Shown: positions 1-9,177, counted from the first letter of the stretch. The stretch is 64,000 bases of DNA from Cellulosimicrobium cellulans (GCF_024124905.1 NZ_JAMXST010000004.1:372001-436000); one strand, 5' to 3'. A program made the numbers and translations. The notes: a model not told the origin generated them from the letters alone.

Positions 1-1601
1 GCGGGGTCCTCGCGGCGCTCGCGGCCGGGTCGGCGGTGCTCGCCAAGCCCGCTCCGCCCACGCCGCGCTGCCTCGAGGTCGCCGTCGAGGCGATCCACGC
101 GGGCCTGCGCGACGCCGTCGCAGCCGCGCCGGGGGACTTCGCCGGGCTGGACGCAGGCTCGGTCACCGAGGTCGTGCAGTACGTCCGCGTGCCCGACGAC
201 GAGCTCGGCACGCGCCTCGTCACGCACGACGACGTCGCGCGCGTCGTGCTCACGGGCTCGATCGAGACCGCGCAGCTCTTCGCGCGGTGGAAGCCGTCGC
301 GCCCGGTGCTCGCCGAGACGTCGGGCAAGAACGCGCTCGTCGTCACGCCGTCGGCGGACCTCGACCTCGCGGTCGCGGACCTCGTGCGGTCGGCGTTCGG
401 GCACGCGGGGCAGAAGTGCTCGGCCGCGTCGCTCGCGATCCTCGTCGGCTCGGCGGGCGACCCGCGGACCGAGACGGGGCGCCGCGTGCGGCGCCAGCTC
501 GTGGACGCGGTGCGCTCGCTCGCCGTCGGTCCGGCGACCGACGTCGCGACGACCGTGGGCCCGCTCACCGAGCCCGCGTCGGGCAAGCTCTTGCACGCGC
601 TGACGACGCTGGAGCCGGGGGAGTCCTGGCTCGTGCGGCCGCGGCTGCTGGACGGCAGCCCCGACCTGGAGTGGCGCCTCTGGACGCCGGGTCTCAAGGA
701 GGGTGTCGCGCCCGGCTCGCCGTTCCACCTCACCGAGTACTTCGGGCCGGTCCTCGGGATCATGACGGCCGCGACCCTGGACGAGGCGATCGCGCTGCAG
801 AACGCGGTCCCGTTCGGTCTCACGGGCGGCATCCACAGCCTCGACGACGCTGAGGTCGAGCGCTGGCTCGACGCCGTCCAGGTGGGCAACGCCTACGTCA
901 ACCGGCACATCACCGGCGCGGTCGTGCAGCGGCAGTCGTTCGGCGGCTGGAAGCAGTCGGCCGTCGGACCGGGCGCCAAGGCGGGCGGCCCGAACTACGT
1001 CGCGCAGCTCGGCCGCTGGGCCGACGCGACGGGCGGGGCCGCGGACGAGGGCGCGGGCACGTCGTCGGGCACCAGGGCGCCCGGGCGAGCCGCGCCCGCC
1101 GACGCCGCACCGCCCGCCCGCGACGCCGCGCCCGAGGCGTGGCTCACCTGGGCGCAGGCCGACGACACGCGGTGGTGGGAGCAGGAGTTCTCCGTGGCGC
1201 ACGACCCCTCGGGCCTGCGCGCCGAGTCGAACGTCTTCCGCTACCGGCCGGTGGACGTCCTCACCGTGCGCCCCGGAGCGGACGCGCTCCCCGTCGAGGT
1301 CGAGCGGGTCCTGCACGCCGCCCGCACGGCGGGCGTGCCGGCGGTCGTCGTGCCGAGCACGGGCGACGCCGCGGTGAGCGACGAGGAGTTCGCGCGCCGC
1401 GTCGCGTCGGGCGCGGTCCGGGGTCGCGTCCGCGTCGTCGGGTCGGCACCCGGGCTGCACGAGGCCGCCGCCGAGCGCGTCGGCGAGGTCACGGTCCTGG
1501 ACCACCCCGTCGTCGCGAGCGGTCGTCGCGAGCTGCTCACGGTCCTGCACGAGCAGGCCGTCAGCCGCACCACGCACCGCTACGGCCACGTGAAGCGCTG
1601 A
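1..1601 (+). CDS. putA: Bifunctional proline dehydrogenase / L-glutamate gamma-semialdehyde dehydrogenase, 3' part
   Basis: This is the C-terminal part of a PutA-type protein, cut by the left edge; the frame (codons from base 3) is open at the edge. The visible part is the aldehyde dehydrogenase domain, which oxidises glutamate semialdehyde to glutamate with NAD. The catalytic glutamate lies in LAETSGKNA and the catalytic cysteine in GHAGQKCSAAS; TEYFGPVLG and SFGGWKQSAVGPGAK are also typical of the PutA group. After the ALDH fold there is an Ala/Pro-rich linker (about 1030-1140) and a C-terminal extension ending RYGHVKR, as in other actinobacterial PutA proteins. The proline dehydrogenase domain, if fused, lies outside the window. 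It is convergent with the next gene, 23 bases apart. Confidence 0.9.
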   Translation, partial: GVLAALAAGSAVLAKPAPPTPRCLEVAVEAIHAGLRDAVAAAPGDFAGLDAGSVTEVVQYVRVPDDELGTRLVTHDDVARVVLTGSIETAQLFARWKPSRPVLAETSGKNALVVTPSADLDLAVADLVRSAFGHAGQKCSAASLAILVGSAGDPRTETGRRVRRQLVDAVRSLAVGPATDVATTVGPLTEPASGKLLHALTTLEPGESWLVRPRLLDGSPDLEWRLWTPGLKEGVAPGSPFHLTEYFGPVLGIMTAATLDEAIALQNAVPFGLTGGIHSLDDAEVERWLDAVQVGNAYVNRHITGAVVQRQSFGGWKQSAVGPGAKAGGPNYVAQLGRWADATGGAADEGAGTSSGTRAPGRAAPADAAPPARDAAPEAWLTWAQADDTRWWEQEFSVAHDPSGLRAESNVFRYRPVDVLTVRPGADALPVEVERVLHAARTAGVPAVVVPSTGDAAVSDEEFARRVASGAVRGRVRVVGSAPGLHEAAAERVGEVTVLDHPVVASGRRELLTVLHEQAVSRTTHRYGHVKR

Positions 1602-1624
1602 TCCCGGGACCTCGTGGGTGCCGT

Positions 1625-2821
1625 CTACGCCGACGAGACGGTGACGGAGGCCGCGTCGCGGAACGCGCGCAGGCGCTCCGCCTGCTCGGCCACGGCGTCG
1701 GTGAGCCCGGCGTCCCACGGGACCCAGGGGTCGGTGAGGACCGAGAGCCGTCGCCCCGACGCGCGGGGCCGCCAGGTCCCGACGACCTCGCCGCCGGCGA
1801 GCACGGCTCCGGGCCGGCCGAGGACACGCCACAGGTCCTTGGCGCGGGCCGCGTCCGGGACGAGCGTCGGGCGGTCGCGGAGCTGGAGGTACAGGTCGTA
1901 CGGCCCCACGAGCCGGACGACGGGAGCGCCGTCCCCGGGCTGGGCGTCGCGGACGCGCGCCGTGGCGCCCGCGAGGTGCTCGACGTCGTCGGCCAGGACC
2001 CAGCGCTCGACCGGGCGCGCGCCCGGGTCCGCGTCGGCGACCTCGACGCGCACCGCGTCGTCGGGCCAGTGGGCGCGGACGTCCTTGACCGGCGCCTCGA
2101 GGAACCCGGCGACTTCCTGGACGCTCGCGGCGGGGAAGAAGCGCAGGTACCCGCGCACGACGTCGAGGCGCGGCACCGCCTCGGCCCCGAGCCGTCCGTA
2201 CAGCGACGGCTCGAGGTCGGGGACCCGTCGCAGGACCGGCGGCGACGTGCCGGGCTCGAGCTCGAGCCCGGCCTGGAGCGCGGCGAGCCGGAACGTCTGC
2301 TCGTAGCTGTGGGTCGCGCCGCACGACCGGCACCAGCGCAGGTGCGGCTCCGGGAGGTGCTGCGTCAGCCGCGTCGACAGGTCGCCCTTGACCGTGGGCT
2401 CGACGACCAGCTCGCGCTCCCACCGCGCCTCGGTGCGCAGCGCGTCGAGCACGGCGACGCCCGCCGCGCGCAGCGGCGCGCTCGCGTCGAAGACCCGCTT
2501 GGCGGCGTCGGCCTCCGAGAGCGGGGCGGTGGCGACCGCGACGTCGGCGAGGTCGGCGCGACGGTAGACGTGCGGGGCGCCGCGCAGGGTCCAGGCGAGA
2601 GCAAGGGTCGGCGGCAGGCTGCCCGGCCGCACGCCCGGGACGCCGCGCACCGCGAGGGCCCAGGCCGCGCCGTCGGGCCCGGTGTCCTGCACCCCCAGGT
2701 CGAGCACCGCGACCTCGTCGGGCGCGGCGGCCGTGCCCGGTGCCCGGTCGAGCTGCTGGGCGTGCCAGCGTGCCGCGAGGACGTCCGCGCGGAGGAGCGT
2801 CATGACAGGTCGTGAGGTCAC
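1625..2821 (-). CDS. Winged-helix DNA-binding protein of the HTH_42 (AlkZ/YcaQ-like) family
   Basis: This protein of about 398 residues has the layout of the HTH_42 superfamily, which includes the DNA glycosylases AlkZ and YcaQ that unhook cross-links or remove alkylated bases. Recognisable pieces are the N-terminal helical segment, the central winged-helix region and a C-terminal beta region with VGPYDLYLQLRDRP and GGEVVGTWRPR. Characterised glycosylases carry a Gln-x-Gln or Gln-x-Asp catalytic pair near residue 40. Here the equivalent stretch reads LGVQDTG (43-46 G-V-Q-D), so the first Gln seems to be Gly and activity is uncertain. The start may be GTG at 2821 or ATG at 2803; neither has a strong ribosome binding site. 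A DNA-binding non-enzyme is an alternative. Confidence 0.75.
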   Translation of the reverse strand: MTSRPVMTLLRADVLAARWHAQQLDRAPGTAAAPDEVAVLDLGVQDTGPDGAAWALAVRGVPGVRPGSLPPTLALAWTLRGAPHVYRRADLADVAVATAPLSEADAAKRVFDASAPLRAAGVAVLDALRTEARWERELVVEPTVKGDLSTRLTQHLPEPHLRWCRSCGATHSYEQTFRLAALQAGLELEPGTSPPVLRRVPDLEPSLYGRLGAEAVPRLDVVRGYLRFFPAASVQEVAGFLEAPVKDVRAHWPDDAVRVEVADADPGARPVERWVLADDVEHLAGATARVRDAQPGDGAPVVRLVGPYDLYLQLRDRPTLVPDAARAKDLWRVLGRPGAVLAGGEVVGTWRPRASGRRLSVLTDPWVPWDAGLTDAVAEQAERLRAFRDAASVTVSSA

Positions 2822-2900
2822 GGGCCCAGGCTACGAGCGACCACCCACCCGGCGGCCGGGCCGCCGCGGCACCCGACGCACGCGCCGCCGCCCGACCGCG

Positions 2901-3917
2901 TCAGACCGAGTCGCGCTCGACGAGCTCGGGAGAGAGGACCTGCGACGCGATCTCGTCCCCACGCCCGCCGACGAGGTCGAGCAGGAGGTCGGTCGCACCG
3001 CGGACCATCTCGACCATGGGGTTCTGGACCGTGGTGAGGGGCGGGACCGTCGAGGCCGCGGTCGCGAGGTTGTCGAACCCGACGACGGACACGTCGCGCG
3101 GCACGTCGCGCCCGTGCGCCGCGAGGACGCGCAGCGCACCCTCCGCCATGAGGTCCGAGGCGACGAACAGCCCGTCGACGTCGGGGTGCGCGGCGAGGAT
3201 GCGCTCCATCGCGGCGGCCCCGCCCGCGACGGCGAAGTCGCCGATCTCGACCGCGTCGTCGGGCAGGCCGGCGCCCTGCAGCACCTCGCGCCAGCCCGTG
3301 AGCCGGTCGACGCCGGCGGTCATGTCCTGCGGTCCCGCGATCGTCGCGATGCGGCGGCGGCCCGCCTCGACGAGCCGGCGCGCCGCGAGGCGGCCGCCCT
3401 CGACGTTGTCGACGTCGACGTAGAGGAGGTCGGGCGTCGGGCGGAACGGCCGCCCGACGAACACCGCGGGCAGCCGGGCCGCGAGCAACGCCTCCTCGAG
3501 CTCGTCGTCGCGGTGGTGCGACGCGACGATCGCGCCGTCCACGTGCCCGCTGCTCAGGTACCGCACGATGCGGCCCGGCTGCTCGTCGGGCCGCGCGAAG
3601 AGCAGGACGAGCTGCAGGTCCGTGCCGCCGAGCGCCGCGCTCACGCCGCGCATCGTGCCCGCGAGGAACGGGTCGGTGAGGATGCGCTCGTCCGGCTCGG
3701 GGACCACGAGGGCGATCGAGTCGGTGCGGCGCGTCACGAGGGAGCGGGCGGCGCGGTTGGGCGTGTAGCCGAGCTGGGCGACGGCGGCGTCGACCGCCGC
3801 CTGGGCCTCGGGCGACACGCGCAGGCCGCCGTTGATCGCGCGCGACGCGGTCGAGCGCGAGACGCCCGCCGTCTGGGCCACCTCGTCCAGGGTCGGCGCG
3901 GAGCGCAGGCTGTTCAT
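2901..3917 (-). CDS. LacI-family transcriptional regulator, probably CebR-like repressor of the beta-glucoside operon
   Basis: This is a 338-residue LacI/GalR repressor. The N-terminal helix-turn-helix spans about residues 9-30 (TLDEVAQTAGVSRSTASRA), followed by a hinge and a periplasmic-binding-like sugar domain with DSIALVVPEPD, DGLFVASDLMAEGAL and VSVVGFDNL. I chose ATG 3917 because the HTH then begins near residue 9 as in the family; the longer frame adds 16 unlikely residues. It is the last gene of the sugar-uptake operon, 55 bases after the beta-glucosidase stop. The operon promoter has operators like those of CebR and CelR, so this protein is the obvious repressor, with cellobiose the inferred inducer. 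A GATACT box six bases before ATG may give it a separate leaderless transcript. Confidence 0.88.
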   Translation of the reverse strand: MNSLRSAPTLDEVAQTAGVSRSTASRAINGGLRVSPEAQAAVDAAVAQLGYTPNRAARSLVTRRTDSIALVVPEPDERILTDPFLAGTMRGVSAALGGTDLQLVLLFARPDEQPGRIVRYLSSGHVDGAIVASHHRDDELEEALLAARLPAVFVGRPFRPTPDLLYVDVDNVEGGRLAARRLVEAGRRRIATIAGPQDMTAGVDRLTGWREVLQGAGLPDDAVEIGDFAVAGGAAAMERILAAHPDVDGLFVASDLMAEGALRVLAAHGRDVPRDVSVVGFDNLATAASTVPPLTTVQNPMVEMVRGATDLLLDLVGGRGDEIASQVLSPELVERDSV

Positions 3918-3972
3918 CAGGACAGTATCCCGCGCGCGCCCGGCCGACCGCACCGCCCCGCTCACCGTGTCG

Positions 3973-5508
3973 TCACTCCCCGACGGTGGCGTCCGCGGCG
4001 GACGCGCCGCGCGCGGGCACCGCGTTGTCGCGCGCGACCTGCGCGTACCACGCGCCGCTCGCCTTCACCGTGCGCTCCTGCGTCTCGTAGTCGACGCGGA
4101 CGATGCCGAACCGCTTGGTGTAGCCGAGCGCCCACTCGAAGTTGTCGAGGAGCGACCACGCGAAGTACCCGCGCACGTCCGCGCCGGCGTCGATCGCGTC
4201 GCGCGTGGCGCGCAGGTGCGCGTCGATGAACTCGAGCCGGTCCTGGTCGTCCACGGAGCCGTCCTCTCCGACCTGGTCGGGGTAGGCCGCGCCGTTCTCC
4301 GTGATGTACATCGCCACGCCGCGCGGGCCGGTGAAGTCCCGCTGCAGGCGCGTGAGCAGGCGCGTCAGCCCCTCGGGCTGCACCTCCCAGCCCATGTCCG
4401 TGCGGGGCAGCCCGCGCGAGCGGTCGTGCGCGTCGTCGGCGGCGGGGAACGGGGACGACGTCGCGCGGACCGGCGCGTCGTCCGCGGGCTCGTCGCGCAC
4501 GCCCTCGGGGCGCGTCCCGCCGCCGGACTCGGCCGCGGGCAGCGGGTGCCCCGAGACCGCGCCGCCGTTGTAGTAGTTGACCCCGAGCGTGTCGATCGGG
4601 GTCGAGATGATCTCGAGGTCGCCGTCCTTGACGTGGTCGAGCAGCCCGTAGGGCGCGACGTCCTCCAGGACGTCCGCGGGGTACTCGCCGTGGAAGACGG
4701 GGTCGAGGAAGATCCGGTTGAACTGCCCGTCGATGCGGCGCGCGGCGTCGACGTCGGCCGGGTCCTGCGGGTCGACCGGGTCGGAGACCGTGAAGTTCAG
4801 GGTCAGGCCGAGGTTCGCCTCGGGCGCGCGCTCGCGCAGCGCCTGGACGGCGAGACCGTGGCCGAGCAGCAGGTGGTGCGCCGCGGCGAGGCCGTCCTCG
4901 CGCGACTGACGACCGGGCGCGTGCACGCCCGCGGTGTACCCGAGGAACGCCGAGCACCACGGCTCGTTGAGCGTCGTCCACACGCCCACGCGGTCGCCCA
5001 GCGCCTCGTGCATCGTCACCGCGTACTCGGCGAAGAGGTACGCCGTGTCGCGCGACGTCCAGCCGCCCTTCTCCTCGAGCGCCTGCGGCAGGTCCCAGTG
5101 GTAGAGCGTGAGCCACGGCAGGATGTCCGCGCCGAGCAGCTCGTCCACGAGGCGGTCGTAGAACGCCAGCCCGGCCGGGTTGACGGCGCCCCCGTCGGGA
5201 CGCACGCGGGCCCACGAGGTCGAGAACCGGTAGGTGCCGAGGTTGAGGTCGCGCATGAGCGCGACGTCCTCGCGGTACCGGTGGTAGTGGTCGCACGCGA
5301 CCATGCCGTCGTCGCCGTTCACGACGGCGCCCGGGACGCGGGCGAACGCGTCCCACACGGAGTCCGTCCGACCGTCCGTGTGCCCGGCGCCCTCGATCTG
5401 GAACGCGGCGGTCGCGGCGCCCCAGAGGAAGCCCGGGGGCATCTCGACGCGCCCGGTCGCGGTCGCCGGGTTCGGGAGGAGGGGCGCGGACGGGACGAAG
5501 CTGGTCAT
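3973..5508 (-). CDS. GH1 family beta-glucosidase
   Basis: This 511-residue glycoside hydrolase family 1 enzyme cleaves terminal beta-glucosides such as cellobiose to glucose. The family start FLWGAATAAFQIEG is near residue 29. The acid/base Glu182 lies in TLNEPW, the nucleophile Glu404 in ITENGAAY, and the conserved C-terminal DNFEWALGYTKRFGIVRVDY is present. There is no signal peptide, so it should act in the cytoplasm on sugar brought in by the neighbouring transporter. ATG 5508 has a good AAGGA box about 10 bases upstream; the open frame continues 26 codons further but looks non-coding. It lies between the second permease and the LacI regulator, like bglC in ceb loci. Confidence 0.95.
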   Translation of the reverse strand: MTSFVPSAPLLPNPATATGRVEMPPGFLWGAATAAFQIEGAGHTDGRTDSVWDAFARVPGAVVNGDDGMVACDHYHRYREDVALMRDLNLGTYRFSTSWARVRPDGGAVNPAGLAFYDRLVDELLGADILPWLTLYHWDLPQALEEKGGWTSRDTAYLFAEYAVTMHEALGDRVGVWTTLNEPWCSAFLGYTAGVHAPGRQSREDGLAAAHHLLLGHGLAVQALRERAPEANLGLTLNFTVSDPVDPQDPADVDAARRIDGQFNRIFLDPVFHGEYPADVLEDVAPYGLLDHVKDGDLEIISTPIDTLGVNYYNGGAVSGHPLPAAESGGGTRPEGVRDEPADDAPVRATSSPFPAADDAHDRSRGLPRTDMGWEVQPEGLTRLLTRLQRDFTGPRGVAMYITENGAAYPDQVGEDGSVDDQDRLEFIDAHLRATRDAIDAGADVRGYFAWSLLDNFEWALGYTKRFGIVRVDYETQERTVKASGAWYAQVARDNAVPARGASAADATVGE

Positions 5509-5590
5509 GGGTCGATTGTCCTTCGAGAGGTCGAGGAGTGGCACGCGGGAGGGCCGGTGGGCTGCCCGCGCGACGGTCGGCCGCACGGCC

Positions 5591-5622
5591 GGTCGCGCGC
5601 CACGCCGAGGTGGCGCGCGACC
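5591..5622 (-). terminator. Hairpin between permease and beta-glucosidase genes
   Basis: The arms at 5591-5603 and 5610-5622 are perfect 13-base complements with a 6-base loop. It sits in the 139-base gap before the beta-glucosidase start and has no T tract, so partial termination or mRNA processing between operon segments is more likely than full termination. Confidence 0.5.
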
Positions 5623-5647
5623 GGGTGCCGCGCGGTGGCGCCGGGCG

Positions 5648-6568
5648 TCAGCCCTTGACGGCGCCCTGCATGATGCCCGCCACGAGCTGGCGGCCGGTGA
5701 AGATGAAGATGACGATCAGTGGCAGGGTCACGAGGAAGATCCCCGCCATCACGAGCGAGTAGTCGACGAAGAAGTTCGCCTGGAGGGACCGCACCACCAG
5801 CGGCAGCGTCGGGTTGTTCTGGTTGAGCACGATCGACGGCCAGAAGAAGTTCGTCCACTGCTGCACGAACGTGAACAGGCCGAGCATCGCGGCGGCGGGT
5901 CGCGCCGCGGGGAGCGCGATCGACCAGAACGTGCGGAACATCGACGCGCCGTCGACGCGGGCCGCCTCGATGAGCTCGTACGGCAGCGCCTCGCCCAGGT
6001 ACTGCGTCATCCAGAAGACGCCGAACGCGGTGACGAGCGCCGGCACGATGACGGCCTGGAGCTTGCCGATCCAGCCGAGGTCCGACATGAGGATGTACAT
6101 CGGGATGACGCCGAGCTGCGTCGGGACCGCCATCGTCGCGATGACGAACACGAGCAGCGGCCCCCGCCCGCGGAACCGGAGCTTGGCGAACGAGAAGCCC
6201 GCGAGCGTCGAGAAGAGCACGACGGACAGCGACGTGAGCACCGCGACGACCACCGAGTTCCAGGCGGCCTTCCAGAAGTTGATCGCGTCCGAGTTCATGA
6301 CCTCGGCGAACCGGTCGAACAGGCTCGCGTCCGGGAGGAGCTGGGGCAGCGCGCTGCGCGAGATCTCCTCCGGCGTGGAGGAGCCCAGGATCAGCGTGAA
6401 GTACAGCGGGAAGATCGAGACGAGCAGGACGACCCCGAGGATCGTGTACGTGACCCACCGGGGGCGGCGCTGGGTGCCGCCGACGTTCTTCCCGGCGCGG
6501 CGGCGTCGGGCGGCCGCGCGGGCCGCACCCGGCCCGGCGGTCTGGGCGATGACGGGGACGGAGCTCAT
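5648..6568 (-). CDS. Carbohydrate ABC transporter permease, MalG/CebG-like
   Basis: This 306-residue inner-membrane permease of the CUT1 sugar ABC family has about six transmembrane helices, starting at VTYTILGVVLLVSIFPLYF. The cytoplasmic EAA loop that docks on the ATPase is visible as EAARVDGASMFRTFWSIALP. The N-terminus carries an Ala/Arg-rich cytoplasmic tail before the first helix. The start ATG overlaps the stop of the upstream permease by four bases (ATGA), so the two are translationally coupled. With the partner permease and the lipoprotein it forms an importer, probably for cellobiose or cellodextrins. No ATPase gene is present; many actinobacteria use a shared MsiK-type ATPase encoded elsewhere. 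Confidence 0.93.
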   Translation of the reverse strand: MSSVPVIAQTAGPGAARAAARRRRAGKNVGGTQRRPRWVTYTILGVVLLVSIFPLYFTLILGSSTPEEISRSALPQLLPDASLFDRFAEVMNSDAINFWKAAWNSVVVAVLTSLSVVLFSTLAGFSFAKLRFRGRGPLLVFVIATMAVPTQLGVIPMYILMSDLGWIGKLQAVIVPALVTAFGVFWMTQYLGEALPYELIEAARVDGASMFRTFWSIALPAARPAAAMLGLFTFVQQWTNFFWPSIVLNQNNPTLPLVVRSLQANFFVDYSLVMAGIFLVTLPLIVIFIFTGRQLVAGIMQGAVKG

Positions 6569-7689
6569 CGCTTCCTCCGGTCGGTCGTGCTGGCGGCGGT
6601 CGTGTCGGCATCCGTGTCACCCGTGCTCGAGCGCTGCGCCGACATGGCGCGCTCGGCGCGCAGGCGCTTCTGGGTCTCGCGGCGACGACGGACCCACCGC
6701 GGCGGTCGTGGTTGGGCGTTCGACGTCGCGATCCGTCGGGTGACGAGGAAGTTGACGATCCCGACGAGGATGATGAGGAGGAACAGCAGCCAGGCGACGG
6801 CGGCCGCGCGGCCGAAGTTCTTCTGGTTGCCCCAGGCGACGTCGTAGAGGTAGAGCACGGTCGTCATCCACTGGCGGTCGGCGCCGCCGAGGCCCTGCGC
6901 GTCGAACATGCGCGGCTCGTCGAAGATCTGCAGGCCGCCGATCGTCGACGTGATGACGACGAAGATGATCGTCGCGCGGATCTGCGGGACGGTCACGGAG
7001 AAGAACTGGCGCACGCGACCGGCGCCGTCGATGATCGCGGCCTCGTAGAGCTCGCGCGGCACGGCCTGCATCGCGGCGAGGAAGATCAGCGCGTTGTAGC
7101 CGGTCCAGCGGAAGTTCACCATCGACGCGATGGCGACATGGCTCGCGAGCGCGTCCGCGTGCCAGCGGATCGGCTCGATGCCGACGACCCCGAGGAGCTC
7201 GTTGATGAGGCCGTACTGGTCGGCGAAGAGGCGGCCGAAGATCATCGAGACCGCGACGGGGGCGACGACGTACGGGAGCAGGACCCCCATGCGCCAGAAC
7301 GTCGCGGCGCGGAGGTTCTGGTCGAGCAGCGCGGCGATCGCGATGGCGGCGACCACCTGCGGCACGGACGACAGGACGAAGATCGAGACGGTGTTGCGCA
7401 GCGACTTCCAGAACGTCGGCTGCGCGAGGACGTCCGTGTAGTTCTGGAGGCCGACGAAGTCGCCCTGGCCGCCGAGCAGGTTCCAGTCGTAGACCGACAC
7501 CACGGCCGTGTACACGAGCGGGAAGAGCCCCGTGATCGCGAACAGGATGAAGAAGGGCGAGATGTAGAGGTAGGGCGAGACCTTGACGTCCCAGCGGCTC
7601 AGGCGCTGGGAGAAGCCGACGCGGCGCGGCGTGCGCGGCGTCGGCCCGCTGAGCCCCGGGGAGGGCTGGGTGGGCGAGAGGACGGCCAT
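6565..7689 (-). CDS. Carbohydrate ABC transporter permease, MalF/CebF-like
   Basis: This 374-residue permease is the MalF-type partner of the preceding protein. After a cytoplasmic N-terminus it shows VSPYLYISPFFILFAITGLFPL as the first membrane segment and about six helices overall. The EAA loop EAAIIDGAGRVRQFFSVTVP is clear. The C-terminal tail is highly basic and then Asp/Thr-rich, which is variable in the family. It is followed by the MalG-like gene with a four-base overlap. It is separated from the upstream binding-protein gene by 123 bases containing a strong hairpin, which could reduce permease expression relative to the binding protein. Confidence 0.93.
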   Translation of the reverse strand: MAVLSPTQPSPGLSGPTPRTPRRVGFSQRLSRWDVKVSPYLYISPFFILFAITGLFPLVYTAVVSVYDWNLLGGQGDFVGLQNYTDVLAQPTFWKSLRNTVSIFVLSSVPQVVAAIAIAALLDQNLRAATFWRMGVLLPYVVAPVAVSMIFGRLFADQYGLINELLGVVGIEPIRWHADALASHVAIASMVNFRWTGYNALIFLAAMQAVPRELYEAAIIDGAGRVRQFFSVTVPQIRATIIFVVITSTIGGLQIFDEPRMFDAQGLGGADRQWMTTVLYLYDVAWGNQKNFGRAAAVAWLLFLLIILVGIVNFLVTRRIATSNAQPRPPRWVRRRRETQKRLRAERAMSAQRSSTGDTDADTTAASTTDRRKR

Positions 7690-7769
7690 GTGAGGTTCCT
7701 GGGCTGCTGGTGACTGCGGGTGGCGGTCGGGCGGCCGCCGGGGCGGCGGCGCCCGGCGGTGGACGCGAG

Positions 7770-7807
7770 CGGGGCCGGGGCGGCACCGTGGTGCCGCCCC
7801 GGCCCCG
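7770..7807 (-). terminator. GC-rich hairpin between binding-protein and permease genes
   Basis: The arms at 7770-7787 and 7790-7807 are perfectly complementary over 18 bases around a 2-base centre. It lies just downstream of the binding-protein stop and has no T tract. In binding-protein operons such hairpins commonly stabilise the upstream message or cause partial termination so that the binding protein is made in excess. Confidence 0.6.
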
Positions 7808-7812
7808 TCAGG

Positions 7813-9147
7813 TCACAGGCCCAGGTCCTGGAAGGACTGGAGCGTCTTCTGCCACGAGGACGCGGCGTCGTCCGTCTTCTCGACGTCCACGCGCTTGATG
7901 CCGTCCTGGACGGTCGTGTGGATCGCGAAGTAGTTCGCGCCCTTGAACGGAGCGCTGTCGATCGACGACGCACGGGCGGAGAAGATCGCACCGACCGGCG
8001 CGTCGTTGAAGAAGTCGTTGGTCGTCGCCTTGACCTCCTCGGAGTTCGCCACCTCGACCTGCGAGGGGAACGTGCCGGCGTTCGAGTACGCGATCGCCTG
8101 CTGCTCGGGGGCGGTCAGCCACGCGGCGAGCTCCTTGGCCGCCTCGGCGTTCGGGCCGGAGGCCGGGACGGTGAGGAACGAGCCACCCCAGTTGAGGCCG
8201 CCGCCGGGGAAGACGTCCGCGACGTTCCAGCCGGTGACGCCGCCCGCGCGCTCCTCGATCGGACCCGTCATCCACGACGGGCAGATCATCGTCGCGAAGC
8301 CGTCGTTCTGGAACGCGGCGTTCCAGTCGTCGGTCCACTGCTCGAGGCCCGCGGAGAGCTCGTTGGTCGTGGACTGCTCGACGACCGTGTTGTAGATGTC
8401 GATGATCGGCTGGTTCGTCGCGAGGTCCTTGGGCGTGCCGTCGGACTCCTCGTAGGCGTTGTCGATCTGGTTGACCATGCCCTGCGAGATCGACATGGCC
8501 GAGTCGTACCAGGCCGCGTCGCTCGCGGCGACGAAGGTCTTGCCCGCCGCGAAGTAGTCGTCCCAGGTCGCGTCCGCGCCGCCGAGGAGCTCCGCCACCT
8601 CGGCGGGATCGGTCGGCAGGCCCGCGGCCTCGAAGAGGTCCTGGCGGTAGCAGATCGCGCTCGGGCCGATGTCGGTGCCGTAGCCGATGAGCTTGCCGTC
8701 CGGCGTCGTGGCCTGCTGGACCTTCCAGTCCAGCCAGCGGCCGTCGAGCTCGGGGTCGGCCAGGTCGGTGAAGAGGTCGGGGTACTGCACGAGCTCGGGG
8801 ATCCAGTCGACCTCGATGGCCTCGATGTCCGCCAGGCCCTCGCCGCCGGCGGCGAGCTTGGTGGTGAGGTTGGTGCGCGCGTCCTCGGACTTCGCGGCCT
8901 TGGTCTGCTTGACCGTGACGTTCGGGTGCGACTCCGAGTACGCCGCGAGGAGCTCGTCGCTGTAGCCGAAGTCGTTGAACGTGGCCACGGTGAGGGTGAT
9001 CTTCTCGCCGTCGCCGGAGCCCGTCTCGTCGTCGTTCGAGCCGGAGCCGCTCGAGCACGCGGTCAGGGTGAGGGTGATGGCCGCGAGGCCTGCGACGGCG
9101 GTAATCGCCTTGCGGGGCCGGCGGGTCGTACGGGTGCTGCTCAGCAC
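7813..9147 (-). CDS. Sugar ABC transporter substrate-binding lipoprotein, CebE-like
   Basis: This is an extracytoplasmic solute-binding protein of 444 residues, anchored as a lipoprotein. A basic start and hydrophobic segment lead to a lipobox ending LTAC, with Cys31 as the lipid-modified residue, followed by a Ser/Gly/Asp linker. The mature part starts ITLTVATFNDFGYSDELL, which resembles CebE of streptomycetes, and contains the family 1 binding-protein fold (DIGPSAICYRQDLFEAAGLP, PGGGLNWGGSFLTVP). I chose GTG 9147 because an AAGGGAG box ends five bases upstream and the signal peptide then has normal length; the longer frame lacks one. It is the first gene of the operon and is preceded by three CebR-like operators, supporting a beta-glucan oligosaccharide ligand. 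Confidence 0.9.
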   Translation of the reverse strand: MLSSTRTTRRPRKAITAVAGLAAITLTLTACSSGSGSNDDETGSGDGEKITLTVATFNDFGYSDELLAAYSESHPNVTVKQTKAAKSEDARTNLTTKLAAGGEGLADIEAIEVDWIPELVQYPDLFTDLADPELDGRWLDWKVQQATTPDGKLIGYGTDIGPSAICYRQDLFEAAGLPTDPAEVAELLGGADATWDDYFAAGKTFVAASDAAWYDSAMSISQGMVNQIDNAYEESDGTPKDLATNQPIIDIYNTVVEQSTTNELSAGLEQWTDDWNAAFQNDGFATMICPSWMTGPIEERAGGVTGWNVADVFPGGGLNWGGSFLTVPASGPNAEAAKELAAWLTAPEQQAIAYSNAGTFPSQVEVANSEEVKATTNDFFNDAPVGAIFSARASSIDSAPFKGANYFAIHTTVQDGIKRVDVEKTDDAASSWQKTLQSFQDLGL

Positions 9148-9177
9148 GGTGACTCCCTTGTCGGTGGGGCGGGGTCG

